A stretch of 64,000 bases of DNA from SCUS01 sp966211675 (GTDB lineage: Bacteria; Myxococcota_A; Polyangia; Polyangiales; Ga0077539): assembly GCA_966211675.1 (NCBI GenBank), contig CBIHPK010000011.1:17407-81406 (forward strand), read 5' to 3'. Below the pieces are notes generated by a model. The model saw only the letters and a program-made list of their open reading frames with translations, made no database searches and was not told where the DNA came from. Positions 42,901 to 55,199 of the stretch are shown here, in pieces (position 1 is the stretch's first letter; each line of letters opens with the position of its first letter). The translations under genes were made by a program, and so were the position numbers.

Positions 42901-43261
42901 TCCGCCGGGTGAGGTTGGCGAGGTCGAGGTCGTCGTCGAAGGCGACCGTGAGGGGCTGGAAGGTGCCCCAGCCGTCGAGGCTGTCGAGGCCCTCGCGGAG
43001 CTGCGACTCGAAGCTGGTCGCGGCGAGGAGGCTCGCGTTGAGGCGCACGCCCGTCGGCGAGGTGCGGTCCGGGAAGGTCGCGACGTCGTTGGGCAGCGGG
43101 ATCTCCGGGAGCGGCCGCGCGCCGAGGTCCCAGCGCACCCGGGGGCCGCGGAGCGACGCGGTGAGAGACGCGCCGGAGAGGGGGCCCTGATCGACGGCCT
43201 GGCCCCCGTCGCAGGCCGCGAGCGACAACAACAACGCGCCGAGGAGGCTTCGCGTACGCAT
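39992..43261 (-). CDS. Large lipoprotein with alpha/beta-hydrolase (esterase/lipase-like) domain and calcium-type repeats
   Basis: The 1089-residue protein has a lipoprotein signal (LLLSLAAC). Its N-terminal half resembles the N-terminal domain of surface lipases (LPNDVATFPDRTSPTG). An alpha/beta-hydrolase core has GHGYAGN (about 465) as oxyanion region and nucleophile Ser 619 in GASLG. A His near the end (GGAHAF) is the likely third triad member. Several DxNxDG/EF-hand-like loops occur (DNNGNGRLDPGED, DLNGDGLADSG, DFNGDGVVD), which may bind calcium. Probably a surface or secreted esterase; substrate unknown. It follows an outer-membrane barrel gene with only one intervening base. Confidence 0.85.
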   Translation of the reverse strand: MRTRSLLGALLLSLAACDGGQAVDQGPLSGASLTASLRGPRVRWDLGARPLPEIPLPNDVATFPDRTSPTGVRLNASLLAATSFESQLREGLDSLDGWGTFQPLTVAFDDDLDLANLTRRMRGDDHDLRDDAVYLINLRTGVPVPLDVGDGSFVYTAQDRDGYFPNDPRGGQSNLLLETVEEDNNGNGRLDPGEDTNFDGVLNHAAVFPRGINPNDGLSTFWEPDTRTLVLRPIVPLEERTRYAVVLTSRLTGRGGRAVRSPFPSVAHPSQARDLEALDAILRERGSYYGRLAYRPGADDPADVARVTLAWTFITQTTTSDLLTAREGLYGRGAFAQLASIAPELRLRDLGGGAGCTADQADRPLIVRGAALTNLARTLAEAMGVRGNRRETLLEAFRWVDYIVLGTYRTPFLLGDPRSTDPHARWSINARTGVIDHLGVDSVQFAMVVPKPLAGHRAPFPVALYGHGYAGNLLEALGLGPLLASQGIATVGVNAVSHGLAMDERTRAILSSALRSSCNEGVARALLDHRARDLNGDGLADSGGDAWTAYVFHTRDVMRQSVLDHMQLIRALRGFDGRATSLDDLDHDGRLDDLAGDFNGDGVVDVGGPDAPFYVTGASLGGTLSMTLGGAEPGVRAAAPVAGGAGLTDVGIRSTHAALKAAVMLRVMGPLMVALPSGAYPPLEGRTRTSCRANQTSLRFVVPDVDATGELEVACVERGELGPGDDVVITNVRSGVSRCARAGTDGRFRIGMPSDVDDLLELRIFRGDAVTDFGTCSLRPDAEVRHLVNQVSVVEGDCDIHCGHIPPTLQADAHPRRWIQRGAPLRSPAEGMGLRRQSPEMRRFLQLAQVALDAGDPISFAPLYFLRPPADQRPHGLLVVNTAGDQSVPVSTGNAFARAAGAIPFMGPLAAGLHPALADYATPQPLFDRYGRTPNRVLVDRGVLEGLASLNRFPTASRRDALFDVDDLDEGAQAFGEQRLEQPLRLVRRAIRATSAAELDAAWLPTLGPWSGDTGPSVAVLNAYLHPGGAHAFSVADPDLAWDPSRYLMNIIGRFFATDGSDLYYRSHPAAHQCAVRGDCDFIAPAPTP

Positions 43262-43262
43262 G

Positions 43263-44810
43263 TCAGAACTCCATGCCGAGGCGCGCCGTGGCCATCGCGA
43301 CGCGGCCGAGCCCGCGCCCCGCGGCGTCGTCGAAGGCGCGGCCCGCGAAGAGGACGCCGCCCTGCAGTCCGCCGGTCAGGGTTACCTGGCCCGTTAAAGG
43401 GAAGCGGCCGTTGACGCCGAGGTCGAGCTCGAGGCCGAGGTCGCGCTTCGTCGCGTCGCCGCCGCGGTAGTTGCGGGCGGTGCCGTAGATCTGCACCGAG
43501 GTGGGGTCGACCCAGTCGGAGGTCGCGACGCCGAGCACCGCGCCCAGCCGCAGGTCGAGGTGGCGGCCGAGGTTCATCACCGCGGTGGGGTAGAGGTAGG
43601 CCGCGCCCATGACGCCGCCGTTGGAGGGCAGAAAGCGGCGGCCGTTGGCGCCGCGCGCGACGAGCGCCGGGTCGCCTGCGATGGACGCCGACCGGGCGGT
43701 CTCCCACGCGATGAGCTCGGGGAACAGGATGAGCCCGACGCGGTGGCTCGGGTTGAAGGTGAGCCCTCGCTGGGTTGCGTCGATGGGGTTGCGATCGCCG
43801 GACGCGAGCCCGCCTTCGAGGGTGAAGCGGTACCGGCCCGGGCGCTCGATGCCGAGCCTCGCGGCGCCGCCGAACTGGAGCAGGTCGTGGGTGTCGACGG
43901 AGGCCGTGCGCGCGGAGTTGGTGGAGCCGGCGACGAGGGCCAGCTCGACGCCCGCGAAGACCTTGCCGGTGCGGTCGGGCGTGGTCCACTCCCACTGCGC
44001 GAAGAGGTCGCCGACGAGCACGCGCAGGAAGTCCCCATCGCGGAAGGAGACGTCGCGGTACGTGGCGAGCGCTCCGATGCGGCGGCGCTCGCAGTCGGCG
44101 CGGCAGGCGTGGTCCTGGTAGTAGACCGAGGCGACGCCCTGGAGGGCGAGGTCGCCGTCGACCAGCGTCGCGATGCGGTCGCGGTAGACCAGGTCGCCGG
44201 CGATGGACGTGACCAGGTCGGAGTCGCGGCCCCCGGGGCGGGTGGTGAAGGCGACGCGCTCGACGAGGTCGCCGTAGCGGTAGTCGCCGAAGACGGGGGT
44301 GCGGTCGCCGTCGTCGGCGACGATGCCGAGGCCCCAGCGGAAGCCCTGCTGCCCGAGGCGGAACACGCCGATCCTCGACTCCCATTCGAGGTAGCCCTCG
44401 CGCACGTCGAGGGCGCCGTAGGGGAAGGTGTCGCCGCGCGGCTCGCGCGCGAGGCCGACGTCCACCGCGGGGCTGTCGGGCACCACCGCGCGCGCCACGT
44501 CGAGCTGGAACACCACGCGGAAGCGCTCCCCGATGGAGAGGCTCGGGCGGAGGCGCAGCCACGATTCGAAGAAGAGGTTCTGCCCGAGCGAGGGCGGCTG
44601 ATCGACGCGACCCGGGGTGGTCGCGAGGGGAAGGTCCGTGAGGCCCGAGTAGCGGAGCTGCGCCTCGCCGGGGATCTCGATGCGCAGCAGCGGGCCCTCC
44701 GGCTCCGCGGGGCGGGGCGGGGCGGCGGAGCTCGACGGCTGGGCGACGGTCACCGCGGAGGCGGCGGAGAGGGCGAGCGCGACGGCGAGGCAGGGGAGGC
44801 GGGTTCGCAT
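43263..44810 (-). CDS. Large outer-membrane beta-barrel protein
   Basis: The 515-residue protein has a signal peptide (LPCLAVALALSAASAVTVAQ) and a Pro/Ser/Ala-rich linker. About 450 residues of alternating beta-strand pattern end in LGMEF, the C-terminal Phe signature recognised by the BAM machinery. I do not recognise a named family. The ATG at 44810 is preferred because it starts the signal peptide; a longer frame to 44876 exists. It is upstream of and one base from the esterase-like lipoprotein gene, suggesting that the barrel exports, anchors or works with that enzyme. Confidence 0.8.
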   Translation of the reverse strand: MRTRLPCLAVALALSAASAVTVAQPSSSAAPPRPAEPEGPLLRIEIPGEAQLRYSGLTDLPLATTPGRVDQPPSLGQNLFFESWLRLRPSLSIGERFRVVFQLDVARAVVPDSPAVDVGLAREPRGDTFPYGALDVREGYLEWESRIGVFRLGQQGFRWGLGIVADDGDRTPVFGDYRYGDLVERVAFTTRPGGRDSDLVTSIAGDLVYRDRIATLVDGDLALQGVASVYYQDHACRADCERRRIGALATYRDVSFRDGDFLRVLVGDLFAQWEWTTPDRTGKVFAGVELALVAGSTNSARTASVDTHDLLQFGGAARLGIERPGRYRFTLEGGLASGDRNPIDATQRGLTFNPSHRVGLILFPELIAWETARSASIAGDPALVARGANGRRFLPSNGGVMGAAYLYPTAVMNLGRHLDLRLGAVLGVATSDWVDPTSVQIYGTARNYRGGDATKRDLGLELDLGVNGRFPLTGQVTLTGGLQGGVLFAGRAFDDAAGRGLGRVAMATARLGMEF

Positions 44811-44869
44811 GGAGCGGTAGGCGCGGACGCTATCGTCGCGCGCGCGACGAAGACAAGCCGCCGGTGCGA

Positions 44870-44899
44870 GCGACACCGGTGCGGGGCTCGCGCTATGGT
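44870..44899 (+). promoter_or_regulatory. Candidate promoter of the MopE-like lipoprotein gene
   Basis: GCGACA (44870-44875) and TATGGT (44894-44899) are 18 bases apart. The -10 box ends six bases before the GTG start. The 95-base gap also has to serve the divergent barrel gene. Confidence 0.35.
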
Positions 44900-44905
44900 C
44901 CCCGG

Positions 44906-46471
44906 GTGCGGCTCGCGTTGGTCTGCGGCGTCTTCGTTGTCCTTGCCTCGTGCGGCTGCACGAGCCCCGATCGGCCCTCCGGGCTCGCGGGCGACGGGTC
45001 GCTCCTGCTCAGCGACGCGGTCAGCGATTTCGGCCCCTCGCCAGACGCCGCGACGCGCATCGACGTCGTGCCGGTCGACCCGTGCCGGGACTCGCCCTGC
45101 GGTCCGGTGGAGCGCTGCGGGGCGGACGTCGACGGCGGCCGCGGTGCGGGCAACGGCATCGACGACAACTGCAACGGGCTCGTCGACGAGCTGTGCGGGT
45201 GCACCCCTGGCGAGATGCGTCCGTGCTTTCCAGGCGCGATGGATCGCCGCGGCGTCGGGGCGTGCGCCGACGGCGTGGCGCGCTGCACCGAGCTCGCGGC
45301 CTGGATCGGCAACGAGTGCCGAGGGGCCACGCTGCCCGCCGCGGAGACGTGCAACCAGCGCGACGACGACTGCGACGGCGCGACGGACGAGGGGCTCGCG
45401 GACTGCGCGTCGGCGATCGCGTGCCCGGCCAGCGTCGCGGCGGCTCCGCTGGTGGAGTTCAGCTACGACGGGCGGGCCATCGACCCGATGGCGACGGCGT
45501 ATCGCTGGTCGATCGCGTGCCCGGAGGGCGTCGCTCCGTGCCCGACGCCGACGGGGGAGGGGGCGATGCTGCGGGTGACCGTCCCTCGCGCAGGGCGCTA
45601 CGAGCTCACGCTGGAGTCCACCCGCCCGAGCGGCGTGGAGCGCTGCACCTTCCCCATGTACGCCCAGGGCCGCGGACTGCGGGTCGAGCTCGACTGGGAC
45701 CGCAAGGGCGGGATCAACTCCGCCGGCGCCGACATGGATCTGCACCTCGCCCTGATCGATCGACGGCGGGCCCAGTCGTCCCGCTGGTTCACCCCTGACG
45801 ACTGCTACTTCCAGACCGGGCGCTCTCCCGGCGGCACCGTCCACTGGAACGTCGACGACCGCGACACCCGCTTCGCGCCCTCCGCCACGAGCGAGCTCTG
45901 CGAGGGCTCGCCGCCGCCGCACGGCGACATGTGGCGAGCCGCTGGCCGCTGCTGGAACCCGCGGCTCGACGTCGACGACCTCGCCTGCGACCCGGCCATC
46001 ACCGACGGCCGCGACCCGCGCTTCTGCTTCTCGGAGAACGCCGCGGTGGACGACCCGCCGGACGACGTGACCTTCCGCGTGGGGGTGAACTTCTATCGCG
46101 ACCACGGGCTCTGCGACGGCGCGGACACCCGCGACGACGTGGTGCACCCGGTGCTCACGGTGAGCTGCGGCGGCCTGATCCGGGCGTCCGTGGGGAGCGT
46201 CGACGACGGCCTGGTCGCGATGAGCTGCCGCGACAACCCGATGATCGGGAGCGCCAACTGGACCTGGATCGCCGCGGACATCCGCTTCAGCCTGAACGTC
46301 TGTGGTGCCCGCGACTGCCGCGTGACGCCGCTGCGGGCGGGGGCGGGGCGCTTCACGGCGTGCAGCCGGGTCTCGGCGGACGGGGACGTCTGCCAGGACG
46401 AGCGGGGCAGGGTGTTCGTGCGGCGCGCGGGCGCCCGGCCCGTGGACGTCGAGCTCCCAGAGACGCCCTGA
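44906..46471 (+). CDS. Lipoprotein with MopE-like metal-binding repeats
   Basis: The 521-residue protein starts at a GTG and has a lipoprotein signal (VFVVLASC). Two copies of a Cys/Asp motif known from MopE-type proteins follow (NGIDDNCNGLVDELC and CNQRDDDCDGATDEG). A long domain rich in Cys and Asp with beta-sandwich-like pattern completes it. The motifs probably bind Ca2+ or another metal at the cell surface. Function is otherwise unknown. It is divergent from the barrel/esterase pair. Confidence 0.85.
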   Translation: MRLALVCGVFVVLASCGCTSPDRPSGLAGDGSLLLSDAVSDFGPSPDAATRIDVVPVDPCRDSPCGPVERCGADVDGGRGAGNGIDDNCNGLVDELCGCTPGEMRPCFPGAMDRRGVGACADGVARCTELAAWIGNECRGATLPAAETCNQRDDDCDGATDEGLADCASAIACPASVAAAPLVEFSYDGRAIDPMATAYRWSIACPEGVAPCPTPTGEGAMLRVTVPRAGRYELTLESTRPSGVERCTFPMYAQGRGLRVELDWDRKGGINSAGADMDLHLALIDRRRAQSSRWFTPDDCYFQTGRSPGGTVHWNVDDRDTRFAPSATSELCEGSPPPHGDMWRAAGRCWNPRLDVDDLACDPAITDGRDPRFCFSENAAVDDPPDDVTFRVGVNFYRDHGLCDGADTRDDVVHPVLTVSCGGLIRASVGSVDDGLVAMSCRDNPMIGSANWTWIAADIRFSLNVCGARDCRVTPLRAGAGRFTACSRVSADGDVCQDERGRVFVRRAGARPVDVELPETP

Positions 46472-46478
46472 AGGGTCG

Positions 46479-47570
<1,092 letters not shown>

Positions 47571-47587
47571 GGCCGGCGCGTAGGGCG

Positions 47588-47791
47588 TCAGTGGCGGGTG
47601 CTGGTCGAGGCGGTGGTCACCTCGGTGGCGTTGCCCTGCGGGGCGCGCTGGCGACCGAGCTGGAGGGTTCCGACGAAGAGACCGAGGGTGAGCACGAGCG
47701 CGGTGGCGTTGCCCACCATCGCGTGCTCACAACCCGCGACCGACATCGCCGCCACCATCACCAACACCGCGTTCGACTGTGCCTTCGACAT
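47588..47791 (-). CDS. Small membrane protein, possibly a lipoprotein
   Basis: The 67-residue protein has a hydrophobic N-terminal segment ending in SVAGC, which could be a lipobox, and a second hydrophobic segment (LVLTLGLFVGTLQL). A Gln/Thr/Ser-rich tail follows. A GGAGAG lies about 11 bases before the ATG. It is upstream of the RelA/SpoT-fold gene with a 17-base gap, probably in the same transcript, and so is a candidate partner of it. Unknown function. Confidence 0.6.
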   Translation of the reverse strand: MSKAQSNAVLVMVAAMSVAGCEHAMVGNATALVLTLGLFVGTLQLGRQRAPQGNATEVTTASTSTRH

Positions 47792-47801
47792 CTTCTTGGT
47801 C

Positions 47802-47860
47802 TCTCCGTAACACTAGCGAAACAGGTATTTCGACGTCGACCCGACGTGGGATCTCCGTAA
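47802..47860. repeat. Direct repeats and a palindrome in a divergent promoter region
   Basis: TCTCCGTAA occurs at 47802-47810 and 47852-47860, exactly 50 bases apart. The perfect palindrome TCGACGTCGA lies between them at 47830-47839. The 214-base gap between the divergent small-protein and parA-like genes contains nothing else I can name. Confidence 0.5.
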
Positions 47861-48005
47861 GCCAATCTGAAGAGCCAAGGCAAAGCGCGGGCAACTTTTA
47901 GTCGGGAGCGCGGTCGGACCGCAACCCAAAAACCACCCCCGCCCGGAGACGGGACCAGGGCAGTTCCTTGACCGCGTGGGGGCGTGTGTGCAGTGGTCCC
48001 GGCCC

Positions 48006-48860
48006 ATGGCATCCCCACACCTCATCGCGGTCGCGAATCAGAAGGGCGGCGTCGGCAAGACGACCACTGCGGTCAACCTTGCGGCGGGCTTCGCGCAGCG
48101 CGGACTGAAGACGCTGCTGGTCGACCTCGACATCCAGGGCAGCGCCAGCGCGTGCCTCGGCATGACCCCCGCCGAGAGCGCCGTCGACGTCGCTCGCGTG
48201 CTGATGGAGGACCGCCCCCTCGACGCGGCGGTGGTGCCGACGCGCATCGACAACCTCTCCCTCGCGCCCGCGGGCGAGGCGATGGCCCTGGTCGACCTGC
48301 ACCTCGCCTCGGCCTTCGGCCGCGAGCGCGTGTTCGAGCGCACGCTTCGCTGCCCCGGCGTCCAGTCCATGGACGTCGTGGTCATCGACACGGCGCCCTA
48401 CCTCGGGCTCCTGACCGTCAACGCCCTGGTCGCCGCGGAGAAGCTCCTGATCCCGGTGTCGTGCGAGTACCTCCCGATGCTCGGGCTCAAGCTGCTGGGC
48501 GACACGCTCGCCCGCCTGCGCGACCGCGCGGGGGCGAAGGCCGAGGTGCTGGGCTACCTGCTCACCATGGTCGATCGCCGCGAGCGCATCACCGCCGAGG
48601 TCGAGGAGCTGCTGCGTGCGCGCTTCGGGGCGGAGGTCTTCGACGGGGTGATCCGCGCGAACACCCACCACAAGGCCGCGCCGTCGCACCGCAAGACCAT
48701 CTTCGAGCACGAGCCCGAGGGGGGGCGTGGCCGCGAAGACTACGAGGGTCTCACCTCCGAGGTGATGTCGCGTCTTGGGCTCATCGGCGTGCGCCGCAAG
48801 CCGCTCGCGCGGCGGGCCCCGTCGGCGCCCGCAACGAAGGCGAAGCGTCAAGCAGGTTGA
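48006..48860 (+). CDS. Orphan ParA/Soj-type ATPase
   Basis: The 284-residue P-loop ATPase has the deviant Walker A KGGVGKTTT (about residues 11-19), LLVDLDIQGSAS (switch I/Walker A') and VVIDTAP (Walker B). Such proteins bind DNA or the nucleoid as ATP dimers and position plasmids, chromosomes or protein clusters. No parB or parS is adjacent, so it may be an orphan ParA that positions a protein complex. The tail is basic (KPLARRAPSAPATKAKR). The ATG at 48006 is favoured, with ten further upstream codons open. Confidence 0.92.
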   Translation: MASPHLIAVANQKGGVGKTTTAVNLAAGFAQRGLKTLLVDLDIQGSASACLGMTPAESAVDVARVLMEDRPLDAAVVPTRIDNLSLAPAGEAMALVDLHLASAFGRERVFERTLRCPGVQSMDVVVIDTAPYLGLLTVNALVAAEKLLIPVSCEYLPMLGLKLLGDTLARLRDRAGAKAEVLGYLLTMVDRRERITAEVEELLRARFGAEVFDGVIRANTHHKAAPSHRKTIFEHEPEGGRGREDYEGLTSEVMSRLGLIGVRRKPLARRAPSAPATKAKRQAG

Positions 48861-48909
48861 TCACGCGCTGCGTCGCGCCCGAAGAATCGAAGTAGTGGTG
48901 TGCGTGGGC

Positions 48910-48938
48910 TTGCAACCAGGGTCCGCGTTTCCTACGGT
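48910..48938 (+). promoter_or_regulatory. Candidate lon promoter
   Basis: TTGCAA (48910-48915) and TACGGT (48933-48938) are 17 bases apart. The -10 box ends nine bases before the GTG at 48948, with no Shine-Dalgarno sequence, so a leaderless mRNA is possible. Confidence 0.45.
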
Positions 48939-48947
48939 TCCACCACT

Positions 48948-51368
<2,421 letters not shown>

Positions 51369-53683
51369 GACGCCGCCGCCGCTCGCCACCGCGCTCCTCG
51401 CGTCGTGGCGGGTGCGCGGGGCGGCGCTCCTCACCGTCGCCCTCGGCTTCTCGCTCTGGAGCAACCACCTCACCGATCACGTCGGCTACGTGTCGAGCCT
51501 GGTCGTAGGGCTCCTCGGCAGCGTCGCGTCCGCGCTCGTCGGCGTCCGCGTGGCCCATCTCGCCCGCGGTCGCAGCGGGTCCGCCGTCGCCGCCGCCGCG
51601 GCGCTCTCGGCCGTCGCGCTCGTGTTCGTCCCGCTCGCGATCGTCCTCTCTCGCGGTCTCTTCGCCCCGGCGTGCGCGCCCGCGACCGGCGCGGTCTACG
51701 CGTTGCTCTTCGCGCTGCCGGGCCCCGTCCTCGCGGCGCTCCTCGGGGCCATCCTCGGCGCCCTGCCGCGCCGTCGCGGCGTGGCCACGGCCGCCGCCGC
51801 GCTGATGGTGCCCGCCTTCGTCGCGTGGAGCCTCGCGCGCTTCTTCGCGACGCCGACGATCTTCGCCTTCGATCCCTTCTACGGCTTCTTCCCCGGCGCC
51901 ATCTACGACGAGCACGTCCCTGTCACCCTCGCGCACGTCACCTACCGCGCAGGCACCGTCGGCTGGATCGTCGCCGCCGCCGCGCTGCTCGCCGCCGCCT
52001 GGGACCCCGCCTCCGGGCGCCTCTCTCCCGCTCGCCTCCGGGTCCGCTCGCCCGCGCTGCTCATGCTCGTGGTGGGCGCCGCGATGGGCGTCGGCGTCTA
52101 CGCCGCGGGCCCCGCTCTCGGTCACCGCCACGACGCCTCGGACATCGCCCGAGCGCTCGAGCGACGCGTCTCCTCGCGGCGCTGCGAGGTGCTCTACGAC
52201 CGCACCATCGACGCCCGCCAGGCGGAGCTCACCGCGCGCGACTGCGACGTGCGCGTGGCGCAGCACGAGGACTTCTTCGGCGTGCGCCAGGCCCGGAGGA
52301 TCACGGTCTTCCTCTTCGCCAGCTCCGCGCAGAAGCGCGAGCTGATGGGCGCCGAGGACACGTACATCGCGAAGCCCTGGCGCCACGAGGTCTACCTCCA
52401 GTACGCGCCCTTTCCGCACCCGGTGCTGAAGCACGAGCTCGCTCACGTGGTCGCGGGGGCGATGGCCGAGGGGCCCCTGCACGTGACCGCGGTGGGGCGC
52501 TGGCTGCCGGCCCCGGGGCTCATCGAGGGCGCCGCGGTGGCGGCGGCGTGGGAGGGCGAAGGCGACGCGAGCCCGCACCAGTGGTCGCGAGCGATGCTGG
52601 AGGCCGGGCTCACGCCCTCGGTCGCGTCGCTGTCGGGCCTCGGGTTCTTCGCGGCGGCGTCGGGGCGGGCGTACACCGCGGCGGGATCGTTCTGCCGCTG
52701 GCTCATCGACACCCGCGGGGCGGCGCGCTTCCATCGCTTCTACCGGGACGCCGACGCGATGACCGCCTACGGCGAGTCGCTCTCGGCGCTCGAGGCGCAG
52801 TGGCACCGTTTCCTGCGCACCGTGGCGACGCCGGAGAGCGTGCTGGCGAGGGCGAGGACCCGCTTCCGTCGCGCGTCGGTCTTCGGGCGCACCTGCCCGC
52901 TGCTGCTGGCCGACCTCTCTCGCGACGCCGCGGCGCACCTCGACGCGGGCGATCTCGTTGCGGCCGACCGGGAGCTGCGCTCGCTCGTGACCCACGACCC
53001 GACGGACCTGCGCACCCGCCTGATGCTGGCCGTGGTCCGGGTGCGCTCGGGCGACCTCGCGGGCGCGGCGGCGGTGGCCTCGGAGGCGGAGCGGGCGCTC
53101 GGTCCGGCGGCCGGTCAGCGCGCGCGCTCGCAGGTGGCCGACCAGGTGTGGCGCTGGCGCGGGTCCGCCGCGGCGAGGCCCTTCTACGAGGCGCTCGGCG
53201 CGTCGACGCTCGACGACGACGAGGCGCGCACGCTGGTCATCAAGCGGGCGATGGTCGACCGCGGCGGGCTGCGGGCGGAGGTCTTCCGCGACCTGCTCAT
53301 CGGCCGCGGCGAGCTCGACCCCTCGCCGACCAGCGCGATGGCGCGCCTCGGCCTCGACCCCGACGCGAGCGGCGACCCGTGGACGGCCTACCTCGCGGGC
53401 CGTCAGCTCTTCCTCGCCGAGCGCTTCGGGCCCGCGCTGGAGGCCCTGCGCGTGGGCGACATCGCGGCCCTCGGCGAGTCGCGGGTGCTCGCGGAGGCGC
53501 AGCGCATGCGGGCGATCGCCCTCTATCGCAGCGGCGACCTCGGCGAGGCCGCGGCCGTGTTCTCGGCGCTCGCGGAGGACCAGAGCCGACCGACGGGCAC
53601 CCGGGAGATGGCGGCGGACTGGCTCGACCGCATCCGTCGGGAGTCACCCCAGCGCTGAGACGAATACCCGAGCGGGTAAGCGG

Positions 53684-55030
53684 TCAGACCTCCACCCGCG
53701 ACCAGCGGCCGAGCTGCCAGCGCCAGGCCGAGAGGGCGGCGCGGACGATCCAGTCGGCCCCGCTCCCGAGCCAGACGCCCGCGAGGCCGAGGTGCAGCAC
53801 GCGGACGAAGAAGAGCGTCGCGCCGATGCGCATGACGAAGGAGCCGAGCACCGCGATGGCGAAGGCCTCGCGGGTCGACCCTGCCCCGCGGAGCGACTGG
53901 AGCAGCACGATGGAGAGCGCCATCGGCACCTGCACCGCGGCCCCGGGGAGCATCGCGCGCACGCCCTCTCGCACCGCGGCCGGGTCGTCGAGGAAGACCC
54001 GCAGCAGGGGCGCGGCGCCCACGTAGAGGCCGACCGCGACGAGGGCGATGAGCGAGGCCGAGGAGGCCGCGGCGATCCACCCGGCGCGACGGGCTCCGCG
54101 CGGATCGTCGGCGCCGAGGCGCTGGGCGACGCGCGCCCCGGCCGCCACCCCGAAGCCGTCCGCCGACAGGAACGACACGCTCTCCAGCGACAGGAGCGCC
54201 TGGTGCGCGGCCATGGCGACGGGTCCGAGGCCGTTGGTGATGCGCACGTAGACCAGGTAGCCCGTGTGATAGAGCGTCCGCTCTCCGAAGGCGCCCCAGG
54301 AGACGCGCAGCACCCGGCGCATCCCGCCGCGCGCGTCGAGGGGGCCGGTGAAGCGAAGGCTCACGCTGGCTCCGGGGCGGGAGAGCGCGAGCAGCGAGAG
54401 GGAGGCCTCGAGCGCGAGGGCGGAGACGTTGGCGATGGCGGCGCCGCGCGCTCCGAGGCGCGGCAGCCCGAAGCGGCCGAAGATGAGCACGGCGTTGAGC
54501 GCGAGGTTGAGCGCGTTGGTGGCGAGGGCGATGGCGAGCGGGGTGCGGGTGTCGCCGCCCGCCTGGAGGGCCTGGGTGCAGACCATGGCCACGAAGAGCA
54601 GCGGCATGGCCGGGAGCACCACGCCGAGGTAGCGCGCGGACTCTCCGCGGACCGCGTCGGAGCCGCCGCCGCCGAGGAGGTCGATGAGGAGGTCGAGGCC
54701 GACATAGCCGCCGAGGCCGACGACGAGGCCGAGGCCGACGGCGGGGATCAGGCTTCCATAGAGGGCGCTGGAGGCCAGGCGGCGGTCGCCCGCGCCCACC
54801 GCGCGTCCGATGACCGCGAGGGTGCCGACCCCGAAGGCGCCGAAGACGGACTGGAGCGTCCAGGTGAGGGGGCCGGCGACCTGCATCGCGGCGAGGGCCG
54901 CGGCGCTGTGGTGGCCGAGGAAGAAGCGGTCCGCGAGGAAGACGAGGGTCTGCAGCAGCGACTGCGCGACGGCAGGGAGCGCGAGGGTGAGCGTGGCGCG
55001 GAGGTCGTCGCGGAGGTCGGGGCGGGTCAA
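53684..55030 (-). CDS. MATE-family multidrug/Na+ efflux transporter
   Basis: The 448-residue protein has about 12 hydrophobic helices in two related halves. MATE family segments include LPAVAQSLLQTLVFLADRFF (near the N-terminus) and VCTQALQAGGDTRTPL, with a matching repeat LLQSLRGAGSTREAF in the second half. It exports cationic compounds in exchange for Na+ or H+. The start appears to be TTG at 55030, because no ATG or GTG lies nearer to the first helix, and no clear Shine-Dalgarno sequence is seen. It is divergent from the Spy-like operon. Confidence 0.9.
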   Translation of the reverse strand: MTRPDLRDDLRATLTLALPAVAQSLLQTLVFLADRFFLGHHSAAALAAMQVAGPLTWTLQSVFGAFGVGTLAVIGRAVGAGDRRLASSALYGSLIPAVGLGLVVGLGGYVGLDLLIDLLGGGGSDAVRGESARYLGVVLPAMPLLFVAMVCTQALQAGGDTRTPLAIALATNALNLALNAVLIFGRFGLPRLGARGAAIANVSALALEASLSLLALSRPGASVSLRFTGPLDARGGMRRVLRVSWGAFGERTLYHTGYLVYVRITNGLGPVAMAAHQALLSLESVSFLSADGFGVAAGARVAQRLGADDPRGARRAGWIAAASSASLIALVAVGLYVGAAPLLRVFLDDPAAVREGVRAMLPGAAVQVPMALSIVLLQSLRGAGSTREAFAIAVLGSFVMRIGATLFFVRVLHLGLAGVWLGSGADWIVRAALSAWRWQLGRWSRVEV

Positions 55031-55104
55031 CGGAGGGTCTCGGAGCGAGGGGGGGGATTGGGGGGACGCACTCTACGCCCGGCTTCGCCGCGGGCTTTGC
55101 ACTT

Positions 55105-55134
55105 CTTCACACTCGCCCGCGGGGGAGCTTCACA
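55105..55134 (+). promoter_or_regulatory. Direct repeats upstream of the Spy-like operon
   Basis: CTTCACA occurs at 55105-55111 and 55128-55134, 23 bases apart (about two helical turns). The repeats are in the only intergenic region of a six-gene operon that encodes an OmpR-type regulator, so they are a candidate autoregulatory site. Confidence 0.3.
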
Positions 55135-55199
55135 GAGCGTCGCCATCCTGCTCGTCGGCGGAGAGCAGTGCGCTCCCGCGGACGAGGAGAGTCAAAGCC

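Noticed and set aside
40520..43414. 964-codon open frame antisense to the esterase-like lipoprotein gene
   Set aside because: Long antisense frames are expected in DNA of about 70 % GC, where stop codons are rare opposite real genes. Its translation is Val/Gly/Glu/His-rich without domains, and the minus-strand gene has signal peptide and hydrolase motifs.
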